A stretch of DNA of 17,434 nucleotides from an uncultured Christensenella sp. Lineage in GTDB: Bacteria; Bacillota; Clostridia; Christensenellales; Borkfalkiaceae. How positions within the stretch are numbered: the stretch's first letter is position 1; each line of letters starts with the position of its first letter. The notes below the pieces were generated by a model. The model made no database searches. It was not told the DNA's origin and saw only the letters and a list, made by a program, of their open reading frames with translations. The stretch lies in NCBI GenBank assembly GCA_910577875.1, contig CAJTNY010000028.1, forward strand, positions 1 through 17,434. Direction: 5' to 3'. The position numbers were made by a program, and so were the translations under genes. Positions 7,189 through 13,757 of the stretch are shown piece after piece.

Positions 7189-7611
7189 TTATTCTGCCTT
7201 ATCTCCCGAAGAAGTTTCGGTTTCTTCTTTCTTAGCACGCTTTCTTACGCGTTTTTTGGGTTCTTCCTTCTTCGCGCTCTTTGCCGCTTTACCAGCATAG
7301 GCCTTATCGAGAACCGCGCCGCATTTAGGGCAAACCCTGTGTTTTGCTTTTCCTTCGACGTTATACTTTATACGTATTGCTTTATCGCACGAAGTGCAGA
7401 CCACCATTACATTGGAAACATCTATAGGTCCTTCGATTTCTACAATCTTGGATACTTCGTTTGCCTTTCTTGCTTTTTTCGCTTTCTTGTGAATGTTTAC
7501 ACCTTCAACCGTGACGGTTGCGTTCTTGGGAGACGTTGCAATTACCTTGCCCTGCTTGCCCGCATACTTACCGGTGATAACCAATACATTATCATTCAAT
7601 TTTACGTTCAT
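7189..7611 (-). CDS. rplX: 50S ribosomal protein L24 with zinc ribbon and charged C-terminal tail
   Basis: This 140-residue protein is an assembly initiator that binds the 5' end of 23S rRNA. The N-terminal KOW domain (about 3-38, VITGKYAGKQGKVI) and the middle segment VEGVNIHKKAKKARK are typical. A four-cysteine ribbon follows (C72, C75, C94, C97), as in C+ L24. The family usually ends near residue 105. Here about 35 more residues follow, rich in Lys, Arg, Glu and Ala (for example KKRVRKRAKKEE), probably disordered and RNA-binding. The reading frame and stop codon are clean. Spacing is 15 nt after rplN. Confidence 0.96.
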   Translation of the reverse strand: MNVKLNDNVLVITGKYAGKQGKVIATSPKNATVTVEGVNIHKKAKKARKANEVSKIVEIEGPIDVSNVMVVCTSCDKAIRIKYNVEGKAKHRVCPKCGAVLDKAYAGKAAKSAKKEEPKKRVRKRAKKEETETSSGDKAE

Positions 7612-7626
7612 AGCTTATCTCCTTGA

Positions 7627-7995
7627 TTAAAGAACTTCTGGTGCGAGAGATATAATCTTCATATAGTTCTTTTCTCTCAATTCTCTTGCAATCGGTCCGA
7701 AAATACGCGTTCCGCGAGGTTCCTGATTGTTACCGATTATTACTGCGGCATTATCATCGAATCTGATGTATGTGCCGTCGTCGCGTCTTATGCCTTTGCT
7801 CGTGCGGACAATTACCGCCTTGACGACTTCGCCTTTCTTGACCGCTCCGCCGGGGTTAGCGGTCTTTACAGAACAGACTATAACGTCGCCGATATTTGCG
7901 GTTCTTCTGAACGAACCGCCGAGCACCTTTATACACATAAGCTCTTTCGCGCCGCTGTTGTCCGCGGCTTTGAGCCTTGTCTGAGGTTGTATCAT
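7627..7995 (-). CDS. rplN: 50S ribosomal protein L14
   Basis: The 122-residue protein starts MIQPQTRLKAADNSGAK, the exact family start and length. The frame is open for 21 more codons upstream, but an AGGAG site 7 nt before this ATG decides the start. L14 sits at the subunit interface and makes bridges B5 and B8 with 16S rRNA. The conserved GDVIVCSVK and the C-terminal FGPIARELREKNYMKIISLAPEVL are present. Unusually, 245 nt of non-coding sequence separates it from rpsQ; most gaps in this operon are under 16 nt. Confidence 0.98.
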   Translation of the reverse strand: MIQPQTRLKAADNSGAKELMCIKVLGGSFRRTANIGDVIVCSVKTANPGGAVKKGEVVKAVIVRTSKGIRRDDGTYIRFDDNAAVIIGNNQEPRGTRIFGPIARELREKNYMKIISLAPEVL

Positions 7996-8240
7996 AAAAA
8001 TTCTCCTGTTTTTGAACTTACAACTTTTTATTTTTGCAGAGGATTGCGCCGCGCCCACATAAGCGAGGGGAGTATCCCGCTCTCCATTGAACGCCGTTCA
8101 CAATCTTAACCAATAATTAATACTAACAGCAAAATGCAGATATCGAAAAACGCAAGACCGGATTCATTTCGACCGATAAACATTTTACGACCATAGCAAC
8201 TCCACGGAAAATATGCGCAAACACATTTTCGTGAATTTTC
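7996..8240 (-). other. Long intercistronic region between rpsQ and rplN
   Basis: This 245-nt gap inside a tightly packed operon has no convincing gene. A 23-codon ORF could be read within it, but it has no recognisable product. It contains a perfect dyad TGAACG-C-CGTTCA at 8088-8100. A G/C-rich segment follows in transcription order (about 8060-8085, with AGCG and CGCT arms) that could fold imperfectly. I could not find a good internal promoter. The ribosome binding site of rplN lies at the end of the region. It could be an intra-operon regulatory leader or an RNA processing site. Confidence 0.5.
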
Positions 8241-8498
8241 TTATTTCGCTTTTTCGATAATCTCAGCCACGCGCCAGTTCTTGTCTTTGGAAAGCTTACG
8301 CGTTTCCACGATTTTAACCGTGTCGCCTTCACCGCACTCGTTGTTTTCATCGTGCGCTTTGAAGCGGGTGGTTCTGGTGATTGTCTTTTTATAGAGGGGG
8401 TGTTTGCGGTTTTCTCTTACGGAAACAATAACAGTCTTATCCATTTTATCGGAAACGACTATTCCCACTCTCTCTTTACGAAGATTTCTCTCTTCCAT
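8241..8498 (-). CDS. rpsQ: 30S ribosomal protein S17
   Basis: This 85-residue OB-fold primary 16S rRNA-binding protein (5' domain) starts MEERNLRKERVGIVVSDKMDKT. It carries the RKHPLYKKTITRTTRFKAHDENNECGEGD core with the EGD turn and ends near RKLSKDKNWRVAEIIEKAK. Length matches the family. Spacing is 12 nt after rpmC. The next gene, rplN, follows only after an unusually long 245-nt gap. Confidence 0.98.
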   Translation of the reverse strand: MEERNLRKERVGIVVSDKMDKTVIVSVRENRKHPLYKKTITRTTRFKAHDENNECGEGDTVKIVETRKLSKDKNWRVAEIIEKAK

Positions 8499-8510
8499 CT
8501 CTTTATCTCC

Positions 8511-8705
8511 TTACGCCTTTAACTGTCTTGCACGGATAACCGTGTTCACGCGTGCGATATCTTTTTTAACAAGGTTTATCGACAGCGGATTTTCAAGCTG
8601 ACCGCTTGCATGGCGGAAACGAAGATTGAAAAGCTCGCTTTTAAGCTCTTTGAGCTTCTTTTCGAGTTCTTCGTCGCTTAAATTAACTATTTCCTTAGCC
8701 TTCAT
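8511..8705 (-). CDS. rpmC: 50S ribosomal protein L29
   Basis: This 64-residue two-helix protein lies next to the peptide exit tunnel, near the docking site for trigger factor and SRP. The sequence MKAKEIVNLSDEELEKKLKEL...LFNLRFRHASGQLENP is diagnostic. A GTG three codons upstream (8714) also opens the frame. I chose the ATG at 8705 because an AAGGCGGTG ribosome binding site lies 6 nt before it and the family starts MKAKE. The start lies within the end of rplP, an 11-nt overlap, so translation is probably coupled. Confidence 0.96.
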   Translation of the reverse strand: MKAKEIVNLSDEELEKKLKELKSELFNLRFRHASGQLENPLSINLVKKDIARVNTVIRARQLKA

Positions 8706-9129
8706 TAGCTTCACCGCCTTCTGCTTCTTTCTTCACAAACTTGCATTTAATAGGAAGCTTGTGACTTGCAAGGCGCATAGCCTCCCTTGCAATATCTTCG
8801 GGTACACCCGCCATTTCAAACATTACTCTGCCGGGTTTAACCACTGCAACCCAATATTCTACCGAGCCTTTACCTGAACCCATACGCGTTTCTGCAGGCT
8901 TCTTCGTAATGGGCTTGTGAGGGAAAATATCTATCCATACTTTTCCTCCGCGCTTAATAAATCTCGTCATAGCGATACGCGCCGCTTCTATCTGGTTGGA
9001 AGTTATCCAAGCGCATTCTTCCGCAACTAAACCGTACTCGCCGTAAGCGACTTTGTTACCTTTCTGCGCGGTACCCTTCATTCTGCCGCGGTGCTGTCTT
9101 CTTCTTTTAACTCTCTTGGGGATTAACAT
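8695..9129 (-). CDS. rplP: 50S ribosomal protein L16
   Basis: This 144-residue protein helps shape the A-site tRNA-binding region and is needed late in 50S assembly. The basic N-terminus MLIPKRVKRRRQHRGRMKG and the loop ETRMGSGKG (about 80-88), the segment near the peptidyl transferase centre, are conserved. The C-terminal FVKKEAEGGEANEG is an acidic tail beyond the fold. It starts 1 nt after the rpsC stop codon and ends inside the start region of rpmC. Confidence 0.98.
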   Translation of the reverse strand: MLIPKRVKRRRQHRGRMKGTAQKGNKVAYGEYGLVAEECAWITSNQIEAARIAMTRFIKRGGKVWIDIFPHKPITKKPAETRMGSGKGSVEYWVAVVKPGRVMFEMAGVPEDIAREAMRLASHKLPIKCKFVKKEAEGGEANEG

Positions 9130-9130
9130 A

Positions 9131-9802
9131 TTATTCTTCGCCTCCGTCCGAGATTATCAGCTTCTTTGCGCCGGAAAGGACTTCACCTTTATAAATCCAG
9201 CACTTTATGCCCAGCACGCCGAACGTGGTATGAGCTTCCGCAAAGCCGTAATCTATGTCCGCACGAATCGTCTGAAGGGGAATCGAACCGTCGTGATAGC
9301 TTTCGCTGCCTGCGATTTCTCTTCCGTCAAGTCTGCCGCTGACGGTGATTTTGACGCCCTTTACGCCCGTTTTGGAAACTTTTGAAATCTGCTGTTTTAC
9401 AGCCCTTCTGTAAGATACGCGCTTTTCAAGCTGGGAAGCAACTGCTTCCGCAACCAACTGCGCATCCTGGTCGATTTTGTCGACTTTTCTGACATTGATG
9501 ATAATGACTTTGCCTTTCGTAAGCTTAGCCAAATCTTTTTTGATTACCTCTATTTCAGAACCCGCTTTGCCGATAAGCACGCCGGGACGCCCCGTATAAA
9601 TTCCTATTTCGACCTTATTAGCCGCTCTTACGACCGTAATTTTACTGATTGCGGCGTCGTAATACTTCTTCTTTAAAAAGGTACGGATATCGTTGTCTTC
9701 TTTGAGGTTAGCACCGAACGCTTTCTTGTCTGCGTACCACTGGGTGTCCCAGGGCTTGATTACGCCGACTCTTAAACCGTGAGGATTAACTTTTTGTCCC
9801 AT
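9131..9802 (-). CDS. rpsC: 30S ribosomal protein S3
   Basis: This 223-residue protein of the 30S head lines the mRNA entry tunnel and contributes to mRNA helicase activity. The start MGQKVNPHGLRVGVIKPWDTQW is invariant. The type II KH domain has its GxxG loop at G78-K-A-G81 (VLIGKAGSEIE). The C-terminal domain shows KGVKITVSGRLDGREIAGSE and FGVLGIKCWIYKGE. Spacing is 11 nt after rplV and 1 nt before rplP. Confidence 0.98.
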   Translation of the reverse strand: MGQKVNPHGLRVGVIKPWDTQWYADKKAFGANLKEDNDIRTFLKKKYYDAAISKITVVRAANKVEIGIYTGRPGVLIGKAGSEIEVIKKDLAKLTKGKVIIINVRKVDKIDQDAQLVAEAVASQLEKRVSYRRAVKQQISKVSKTGVKGVKITVSGRLDGREIAGSESYHDGSIPLQTIRADIDYGFAEAHTTFGVLGIKCWIYKGEVLSGAKKLIISDGGEE

Positions 9803-9813
9803 ATATCTTCTCC

Positions 9814-10203
9814 TTATACCTTCTTCGCGTCGAGTATTACGGTGACGTGGCTCGTTCTTTTAAGTATCGCGTGTCCGCGTCCCTTGGAAACGGGTTGCAT
9901 TCTCTTCAAATGAGGACCGCCGTCCGCAAACGCTTCCGCAACTATCAAATCGCTTCTGTCCATACCGTTGTTATGTTCTGCGTTCGCCGCAGCCGAAAGA
10001 AGAACCTTCTTTACTTCGGTGCTGCCGCCCTTATTGCAGTAGCTGAGAATAGCCTCGGCTTCTTCAACGGATTTACCGCGGATAAGCGCAAGAACCGTCC
10101 TGACTTTGTAGGGGGAAAGTCTCAAATATTTCGCCGTCGCGTAAGGACGCTTATCCTTAGTTGCGGCAATTTTTTCAACTTTTTTATTCATATTGCTTGC
10201 CAT
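9814..10203 (-). CDS. rplV: 50S ribosomal protein L22
   Basis: This 129-residue protein has an extended beta hairpin that lines the peptide exit tunnel beside L4. The family core starts at YATAKYLRLSPYKVRTVLALIRGK. The hairpin region is around residues 95-115 (GGPHLKRMQPVSKGRGHAI), ending TSHVTVIL. About 18 extra N-terminal residues rich in Lys precede the core. An AAGGAG site 8 nt before the ATG at 10203 supports this start. Spacing is 12 nt after rpsS. Confidence 0.97.
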   Translation of the reverse strand: MASNMNKKVEKIAATKDKRPYATAKYLRLSPYKVRTVLALIRGKSVEEAEAILSYCNKGGSTEVKKVLLSAAANAEHNNGMDRSDLIVAEAFADGGPHLKRMQPVSKGRGHAILKRTSHVTVILDAKKV

Positions 10204-10215
10204 AACTTAAACTCC

Positions 10216-10488
10216 TTACTTCTTGGCGGTTTTAGCCGCGTGTCCCTTGAACGTTCTCGTAGGAGCAAACTCGCCGAGCTTGCAGCCTACCATATCTTCG
10301 GTTACGTATACGGGAACGTGTTTTCTTCCGTCGTAAACCGCAATCGTGTGTCCAACCATCTGGGGGAATATCGTTGTCGCGCGCGACCAAGTCTTAACGA
10401 CTTTCTTCTCGCCGGCAGCGTTCATCGCCTCAATCCTTGCCATAAGTCTTCCTTCGGCATAAGGTCCTTTCTTAACGCTTCTTGACAT
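10216..10488 (-). CDS. rpsS: 30S ribosomal protein S19
   Basis: This 90-residue protein of the 30S head forms a complex with S13 and contacts the A-site finger and 5S region (bridge B1a). Hallmarks are MSRSVKKGPY, then VVKTWSRATTIFPQMVGHTIAVYDGRKHVPVYVTEDMVG and the terminal LGEFAPTRTFKGHAAK. Spacing is 14 nt after rplB. The length is normal. Confidence 0.98.
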   Translation of the reverse strand: MSRSVKKGPYAEGRLMARIEAMNAAGEKKVVKTWSRATTIFPQMVGHTIAVYDGRKHVPVYVTEDMVGCKLGEFAPTRTFKGHAAKTAKK

Positions 10489-10502
10489 TATCTATTCCTC
10501 CT

Positions 10503-11330
10503 TTAATTAATTCTCTTCAAGATAAACTTGGAAGTAGGATTCTTCTTCTTTCTCGTCTTATAACCGAGAGCAGGTTTGCCCCAAGGGGTCATAGGACCGG
10601 CGTGTCCGACAGGGCTCTTGCCTTCACCGCCGCCGTGAGGGTGGTCGCAGGGATTCATAACCGAACCACGGACCGTGGGCTTAACTCCGAGATATCTCGT
10701 TTTACCAGCCTTGCCGAGATGAATAATCTCGTGCTCGACATTTCCAACCTGTCCGATAGTTGCTCTGCATTTAACGGAAACGAGCCTCATTTCACCGGAA
10801 GGCATTTTAAGCGTCGCGTAAGCGCCCTCTTTTGCCATAATCTGTGCAGAGATTCCCGCCGCTCTCGCAATTTGCGCACCCCTGCCGGGTTGAAGTTCGA
10901 TAGCATGAACTACGGTACCTACTGGTATATCGGAAAGCGCAAGAGTGTTGCCAGCCTTAATGTCCGCGCCTGTACCGGAAATAACCTTGTCGCCGACATT
11001 AAGACCTACGGGCGCAAGGATATATCTCTTTTCGCCGTCCGCATAAGCGAGCAAAGCAATATGCGCAGACCTGTTGGGGTCGTACTGAATACTCTTAACC
11101 GTTGCGGGGATACCGTCTTTATTACGCTTGAAGTCTATAATTCTGTATTTTGTTCTGTTTCCGCCGCCGATGTGACGAACGGTTATTTTGCCTTGATTGT
11201 TTCTGCCGCCAGACTTGCGCTTATCGTGAAGCAAGCTTCTTTCGGGTTTATCGCCAGAAAGCTCGGTATATGCGCTTACCGTCATAAAACGGCGCGCCGG
11301 CGAAGTGGGTTTATACCTTTTTACTGCCAT
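10503..11330 (-). CDS. rplB: 50S ribosomal protein L2
   Basis: This 275-residue protein is one of the most conserved 23S rRNA-binding proteins. It is needed for subunit association and lies near the peptidyl transferase centre. The OB-fold and SH3-like domains are present. The C-terminal CDHPHGGGEGKSPVGHAGP segment carries the family histidines around 230-232, followed by PWGKPALGYKTRKKK. The N-terminal MAVKRYKPTSPARRF is typical. Spacing is 12 nt after rplW. Confidence 0.98.
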   Translation of the reverse strand: MAVKRYKPTSPARRFMTVSAYTELSGDKPERSLLHDKRKSGGRNNQGKITVRHIGGGNRTKYRIIDFKRNKDGIPATVKSIQYDPNRSAHIALLAYADGEKRYILAPVGLNVGDKVISGTGADIKAGNTLALSDIPVGTVVHAIELQPGRGAQIARAAGISAQIMAKEGAYATLKMPSGEMRLVSVKCRATIGQVGNVEHEIIHLGKAGKTRYLGVKPTVRGSVMNPCDHPHGGGEGKSPVGHAGPMTPWGKPALGYKTRKKKNPTSKFILKRIN

Positions 11331-11342
11331 TGTCTTTTCTCC

Positions 11343-11633
11343 TTACGATAACGAGTTGAAGAACTCAATCGCCTTAGAGTCAGCCGTAAGCTGAACGATT
11401 GCCTTCTTGTAGTCGGGCGTATATCCTTCGTTTCTGCCCATTCTCTTTAACTTGCCGTGACAGTTTACGGTGTTAACGCTCTTCACGTCTACTCCGAAAA
11501 GTTTTTCAACCGCAAGTTTAATCTGCGTCTTGTTTGCCGATTTTTTAACGATGAAAGTATATTTCTTATCGGCTATTCCGTCGTAACCCTTTTCCGTGAG
11601 GAGGGGTTTCAAGATAATATCTTCTGCAACCAT
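11343..11633 (-). CDS. rplW: 50S ribosomal protein L23
   Basis: This 96-residue protein sits at the tunnel exit, where trigger factor and the signal recognition particle dock. The N-terminal DIILKPLLTEKGYDGIADKKYTFIV and the central KLFGVDVKSVNTVNCHGKLKRMGRNEG are family features. Its ATG overlaps the rplD stop codon by one base (TAATG), implying translational coupling. Spacing is 12 nt before rplB. Confidence 0.98.
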   Translation of the reverse strand: MVAEDIILKPLLTEKGYDGIADKKYTFIVKKSANKTQIKLAVEKLFGVDVKSVNTVNCHGKLKRMGRNEGYTPDYKKAIVQLTADSKAIEFFNSLS

Positions 11634-12259
11634 TATTCTCCGTAGACCTCCTCTATTTTCTGAACCGCAGCTTTGGTCAAAACAACCTTGGCATTGGCTA
11701 CTACTTCGTAAGTCGAAATCTGCTGTACGGGCAAAGTCGAAAGTTTTTGGATATTCTGCGCCGCGCGGATAACTTTTATATCGTCGTTATCCATAACGAC
11801 AACAGCACTCTTGTCCAATTTCAACGCTTTCTGGAAAGCAACCATTTCTTTGGTCTTGCCGTCTTTGACGGAAAGACTATCTATTACGAGAAGTTCGCCG
11901 TCCGCAACTTTCTTGGAAAGCGCGGATATAAGCGCCGCCGCCTTAGCCTTTTTATTCATATCCTTGGAAAAGTCGCGGCTCTTAGGCGCGAACACTACGC
12001 CGCCCTTTATCCACTGGGGAGCTCTGATAGATCCCTGACGCGCGTTACCGGTACCCTTCTGTCTCCAAGGCTTTCTTCCGCCGCCGCGGACTTCGGTACG
12101 CGTAAGCGTCGATTTCGTTCCCTGTCTTTCGTTTGCAAGACGGGTTACGACTGCCTGATGAATAAGCGGTTCGTTGTACTCGGCTCCGAATACCTTTTCG
12201 CTTAAATCTATCGTGCCGGCTTCCTTGCCGTTCATTTTATAAACTTTTATTGTAGGCAT
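11633..12259 (-). CDS. rplD: 50S ribosomal protein L4
   Basis: This 208-residue protein reaches into the exit tunnel with a long loop (about 56-83) containing RGGGRKPWRQKGTGNARQG. K63 lies at the position known for macrolide-resistance changes in other bacteria, and the wild-type residue is present. In Escherichia coli L4 also represses the S10 operon by attenuation and translation control. That leader is a gammaproteobacterial feature and I see no clear copy here. Spacing is 11 nt after rplC and a 1-base overlap with rplW. Confidence 0.98.
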   Translation of the reverse strand: MPTIKVYKMNGKEAGTIDLSEKVFGAEYNEPLIHQAVVTRLANERQGTKSTLTRTEVRGGGRKPWRQKGTGNARQGSIRAPQWIKGGVVFAPKSRDFSKDMNKKAKAAALISALSKKVADGELLVIDSLSVKDGKTKEMVAFQKALKLDKSAVVVMDNDDIKVIRAAQNIQKLSTLPVQQISTYEVVANAKVVLTKAAVQKIEEVYGE

Positions 12260-12270
12260 TTCTCTTCTCC

Positions 12271-12900
12271 TTATTTAACGGTGTCGTTAATAGTCACGAC
12301 GCTTCCGTTAGCTCCGGGAACCGAACCCTTTATAAGCAGGCAGTTCCTTTCCGTATCTACTCTTATTATTTCGAGATTCTGAACGGTTGTCGCTTCCTGT
12401 CCATAGTGACCGGGCAAGTTCTTGTGCTTGAATACGCGCGAAGGAGCGCTTATCGAACCCATTGAGCCGGGTTCTCTGTGTACGGGGCCGACACCGTGGG
12501 TCTCTTTAAGTCTCTGCTGGTTCCAGCGTTTGATTACGCCCGTGAAACCGTGACCTTTAGATACGCCGTGTACGTCTACCTTATCGCCCGCCGCAAACAC
12601 GTCAGCTTTCACTTCCTTGCCGACTTCGTATGACGAAAGGTCTGCGAGTCTGAATTCTTTCATAACTTTGCAAGGCTTAACGCCGGCTTTTTTGTACTGA
12701 CCGAGTTCCGCTTTGGTGAGGGCCTTTTCCTTTGCCTCGTCAAAACCGAGTTTCAATGCGGAGTATCCGTCTTTTTCAACAGTTTTGATTTGAACTACGG
12801 GGCAGGGTCCAGCCTCGATTACGGTTACGGGAATTACTTTCCCTTCCGGAGTAAATATCTGGGTCATACCCGCTTTACGTCCGATGATTGCTTTATTCAT
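12271..12900 (-). CDS. rplC: 50S ribosomal protein L3
   Basis: This 209-residue early-assembly protein has a tip that approaches the peptidyl transferase centre. The start MNKAIIGRKAGMTQIFTPEG, the KGHGFTGVIKRWN segment (about 115-127) and GSMGSISAPSRVFKHKNLPGHYG (145-167) mark the family. The tip reads LPGHYGQEA, a variant of the common MAG-MG type. An unusually long 137-nt gap with a hairpin separates it from rpsJ. The ATG is preceded by a GGAGG-type ribosome binding site. Confidence 0.98.
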   Translation of the reverse strand: MNKAIIGRKAGMTQIFTPEGKVIPVTVIEAGPCPVVQIKTVEKDGYSALKLGFDEAKEKALTKAELGQYKKAGVKPCKVMKEFRLADLSSYEVGKEVKADVFAAGDKVDVHGVSKGHGFTGVIKRWNQQRLKETHGVGPVHREPGSMGSISAPSRVFKHKNLPGHYGQEATTVQNLEIIRVDTERNCLLIKGSVPGANGSVVTINDTVK

Positions 12901-12965
12901 TGATAAAGTTCCTCCGTTTAAAAAATTTATATTCCGTGATACCGCGTCCCGCCGTTCCGCCGAAT

Positions 12966-12993
12966 CCGTATATTATATATATGGTATATACGG
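12966..12993 (-). other. Hairpin in the rpsJ-rplC intergenic region
   Basis: The inverted repeat CCGTATAT (12966-12973) and ATATACGG (12986-12993) forms a perfect 8-bp stem around a 12-nt TA-rich loop that can pair further. It lies in a 137-nt gap where neighbouring genes are usually about 12 nt apart. It has no T-run, so it is not a standard terminator. It could be an RNA processing or stabilising element that uncouples rpsJ from the downstream genes. A TATAAT motif occurs within it on the minus strand but lacks a good -35, so I do not call a promoter. Confidence 0.55.
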
Positions 12994-13037
12994 TTTATCG
13001 TCGCCTGCGCTCCGTAGAGTATCCGTTAAAGCAACAT

Positions 13038-13337
13038 TTATAATTTAATCTTTATATCTACACCTGCGGGAAGATGAACAGTGTCCAAAAGCTTCGCATT
13101 AGGCGTATAGATATCTATAATTCTTTTATAAGTTCTCTGTTCGAACTGCTCGCGGCTATCCTTGTATTTGTGAGGCGAGCGAAGAATCGTCACTATCTCC
13201 CTCTCCGTGGGAAGGGGAATGGGTCCCGAAATTTTCGCGCCGCTCTTTTTCATCGTTTCAACGATACGCGCCGCCGCAAGGTCTACGAGTTCGTGATCGT
13301 ACGCCGCAAGTTTAATTCTTATTTTCTGTCCTGCCAT
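13038..13337 (-). CDS. rpsJ: 30S ribosomal protein S10
   Basis: This 99-residue protein of the 30S head also acts in transcription antitermination as NusE. The start MAGQKIRIKLAAYDHELVD and the conserved loop SPHKYKDSREQFEQRTYKR (about 54-72) are diagnostic. An AGGAG site lies 8 nt before the ATG. It is the first gene of the operon, with a 224-nt or so untranslated leader from the promoter at 13568-13596. In Firmicutes tuf or fusA often lies upstream; here an EF-G-like gene is divergently transcribed instead. Confidence 0.98.
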   Translation of the reverse strand: MAGQKIRIKLAAYDHELVDLAAARIVETMKKSGAKISGPIPLPTEREIVTILRSPHKYKDSREQFEQRTYKRIIDIYTPNAKLLDTVHLPAGVDIKIKL

Positions 13338-13395
13338 TTTAATAACTCCTTTTTATACTAACGAAATTTAAGTCAACTTAACCGTGTGTATCGCA

Positions 13396-13445
13396 CTTTT
13401 TAACATAAATAAAAAGCTGCGGTTAGTCGCAAGAGTCGAGCTCTT
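13396..13445 (-). promoter_or_regulatory. Alternative hairpins in the S10 operon leader
   Basis: In the rpsJ leader three pairings compete. Pairing A is AAGAG-TCGAG-CTCTT (13431-13445). Pairing C is CTTTTTA-acataaa-TAAAAAG (13396-13416). Pairing B joins 13412-13418 to 13439-13445 (AAAAGCT with AGCTCTT, one G-U pair in RNA), with an inner TGCG/CGCA stem at 13418-13431. B excludes A and C. Mutually exclusive folds next to U-rich RNA suggest possible attenuation, but the stems are short and no known leader family was recognised. Confidence 0.3.
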
Positions 13446-13526
13446 ACATTTGTCAGCGTAAATTATCTGTTCCGTCAGCTTAACGGGGTTTTGCAGTAAC
13501 TTCACGCCTCAACCCTATACATTACA

Positions 13527-13557
13527 GTCAATACGGTTTAATACCGCATATATTGAC
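13527..13557 (-). promoter_or_regulatory. 5'-end hairpin of the S10 operon leader
   Basis: GTCAATA-CGGT (13527-13537) pairs with ACCG (13543-13546) and TATTGAC (13551-13557). This gives an 11-bp stem with a 5-nt loop (TTAAT) and a 4-nt bulge (CATA in plus-strand reading). In the minus-strand transcript it starts about four nucleotides after the predicted start site. Stems at the 5' end of a message often protect it from decay. Confidence 0.5.
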
Positions 13558-13567
13558 ACGCTAAACC

Positions 13568-13596
13568 ATTATAACGGCTTGTCAACGCAAAGTCAA
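13568..13596 (-). promoter_or_regulatory. Sigma-A type promoter of the S10-spc operon
   Basis: On the minus strand TTGACT (13596-13591) and TATAAT (13573-13568) are separated by exactly 17 nt. Upstream of the -35, A-tracts (about 13601-13626) resemble an UP element, as expected for a strong ribosomal promoter. The predicted start is near 13561, giving a leader of about 224 nt before rpsJ. No other gene in this cluster has an equally good promoter upstream. Confidence 0.8.
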
Positions 13597-13666
13597 ACGA
13601 ATTATGCATATTTTTTTATATTTTTCTGCTGTTTCGGAATATTTTTTATAAATTCGAGTTTGCCTA

Positions 13667-13695
13667 TTGAAATGACGAGTTTTGTATTGTATAAT
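13667..13695 (+). promoter_or_regulatory. Sigma-A type promoter of the EF-G-like gene
   Basis: TTGAAA (13667-13672) and a perfect TATAAT (13690-13695) are 17 nt apart. The start site would be near 13702. The leader of about 56 nt contains a hairpin (ACGGCTG at 13709-13715 pairing with CAG-a-CCGT at 13729-13736). The ribosome binding site AAAGGGG (13745-13751) lies 6 nt before the ATG. Confidence 0.8.
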
Positions 13696-13757
13696 AAATT
13701 CAGGTTATACGGCTGAACGCTCAAGTTGCAGACCGTTACGGGATAAAGGGGATAATT

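Larger units (their letters stand above)
13338..13757. other. Divergent control region between rpsJ and the EF-G-like gene
   Basis: This 420-nt region has no gene. It holds two divergent promoters whose -35 boxes are about 70 nt apart across A/T-rich DNA, the structured rpsJ leader to the left, and a short structured leader for the plus-strand gene to the right. I see no T-box or known riboswitch. Confidence 0.7.

Noticed and set aside
7996..8058. Longer L14 (143 residues)
   Set aside because: The extra 21 codons have no family similarity. An AGGAG site marks the internal ATG, which gives the standard 122 residues.
8123..8350. 75-codon ORF overlapping rpsQ and the following gap
   Set aside because: Most of it is rpsQ read out of frame, and the remainder has no recognisable sequence or ribosome binding site.
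12966..12993. Internal promoter for rplC
   Set aside because: A TATAAT motif is present in the TA-rich hairpin, but no acceptable -35 lies at 16-18 nt spacing.
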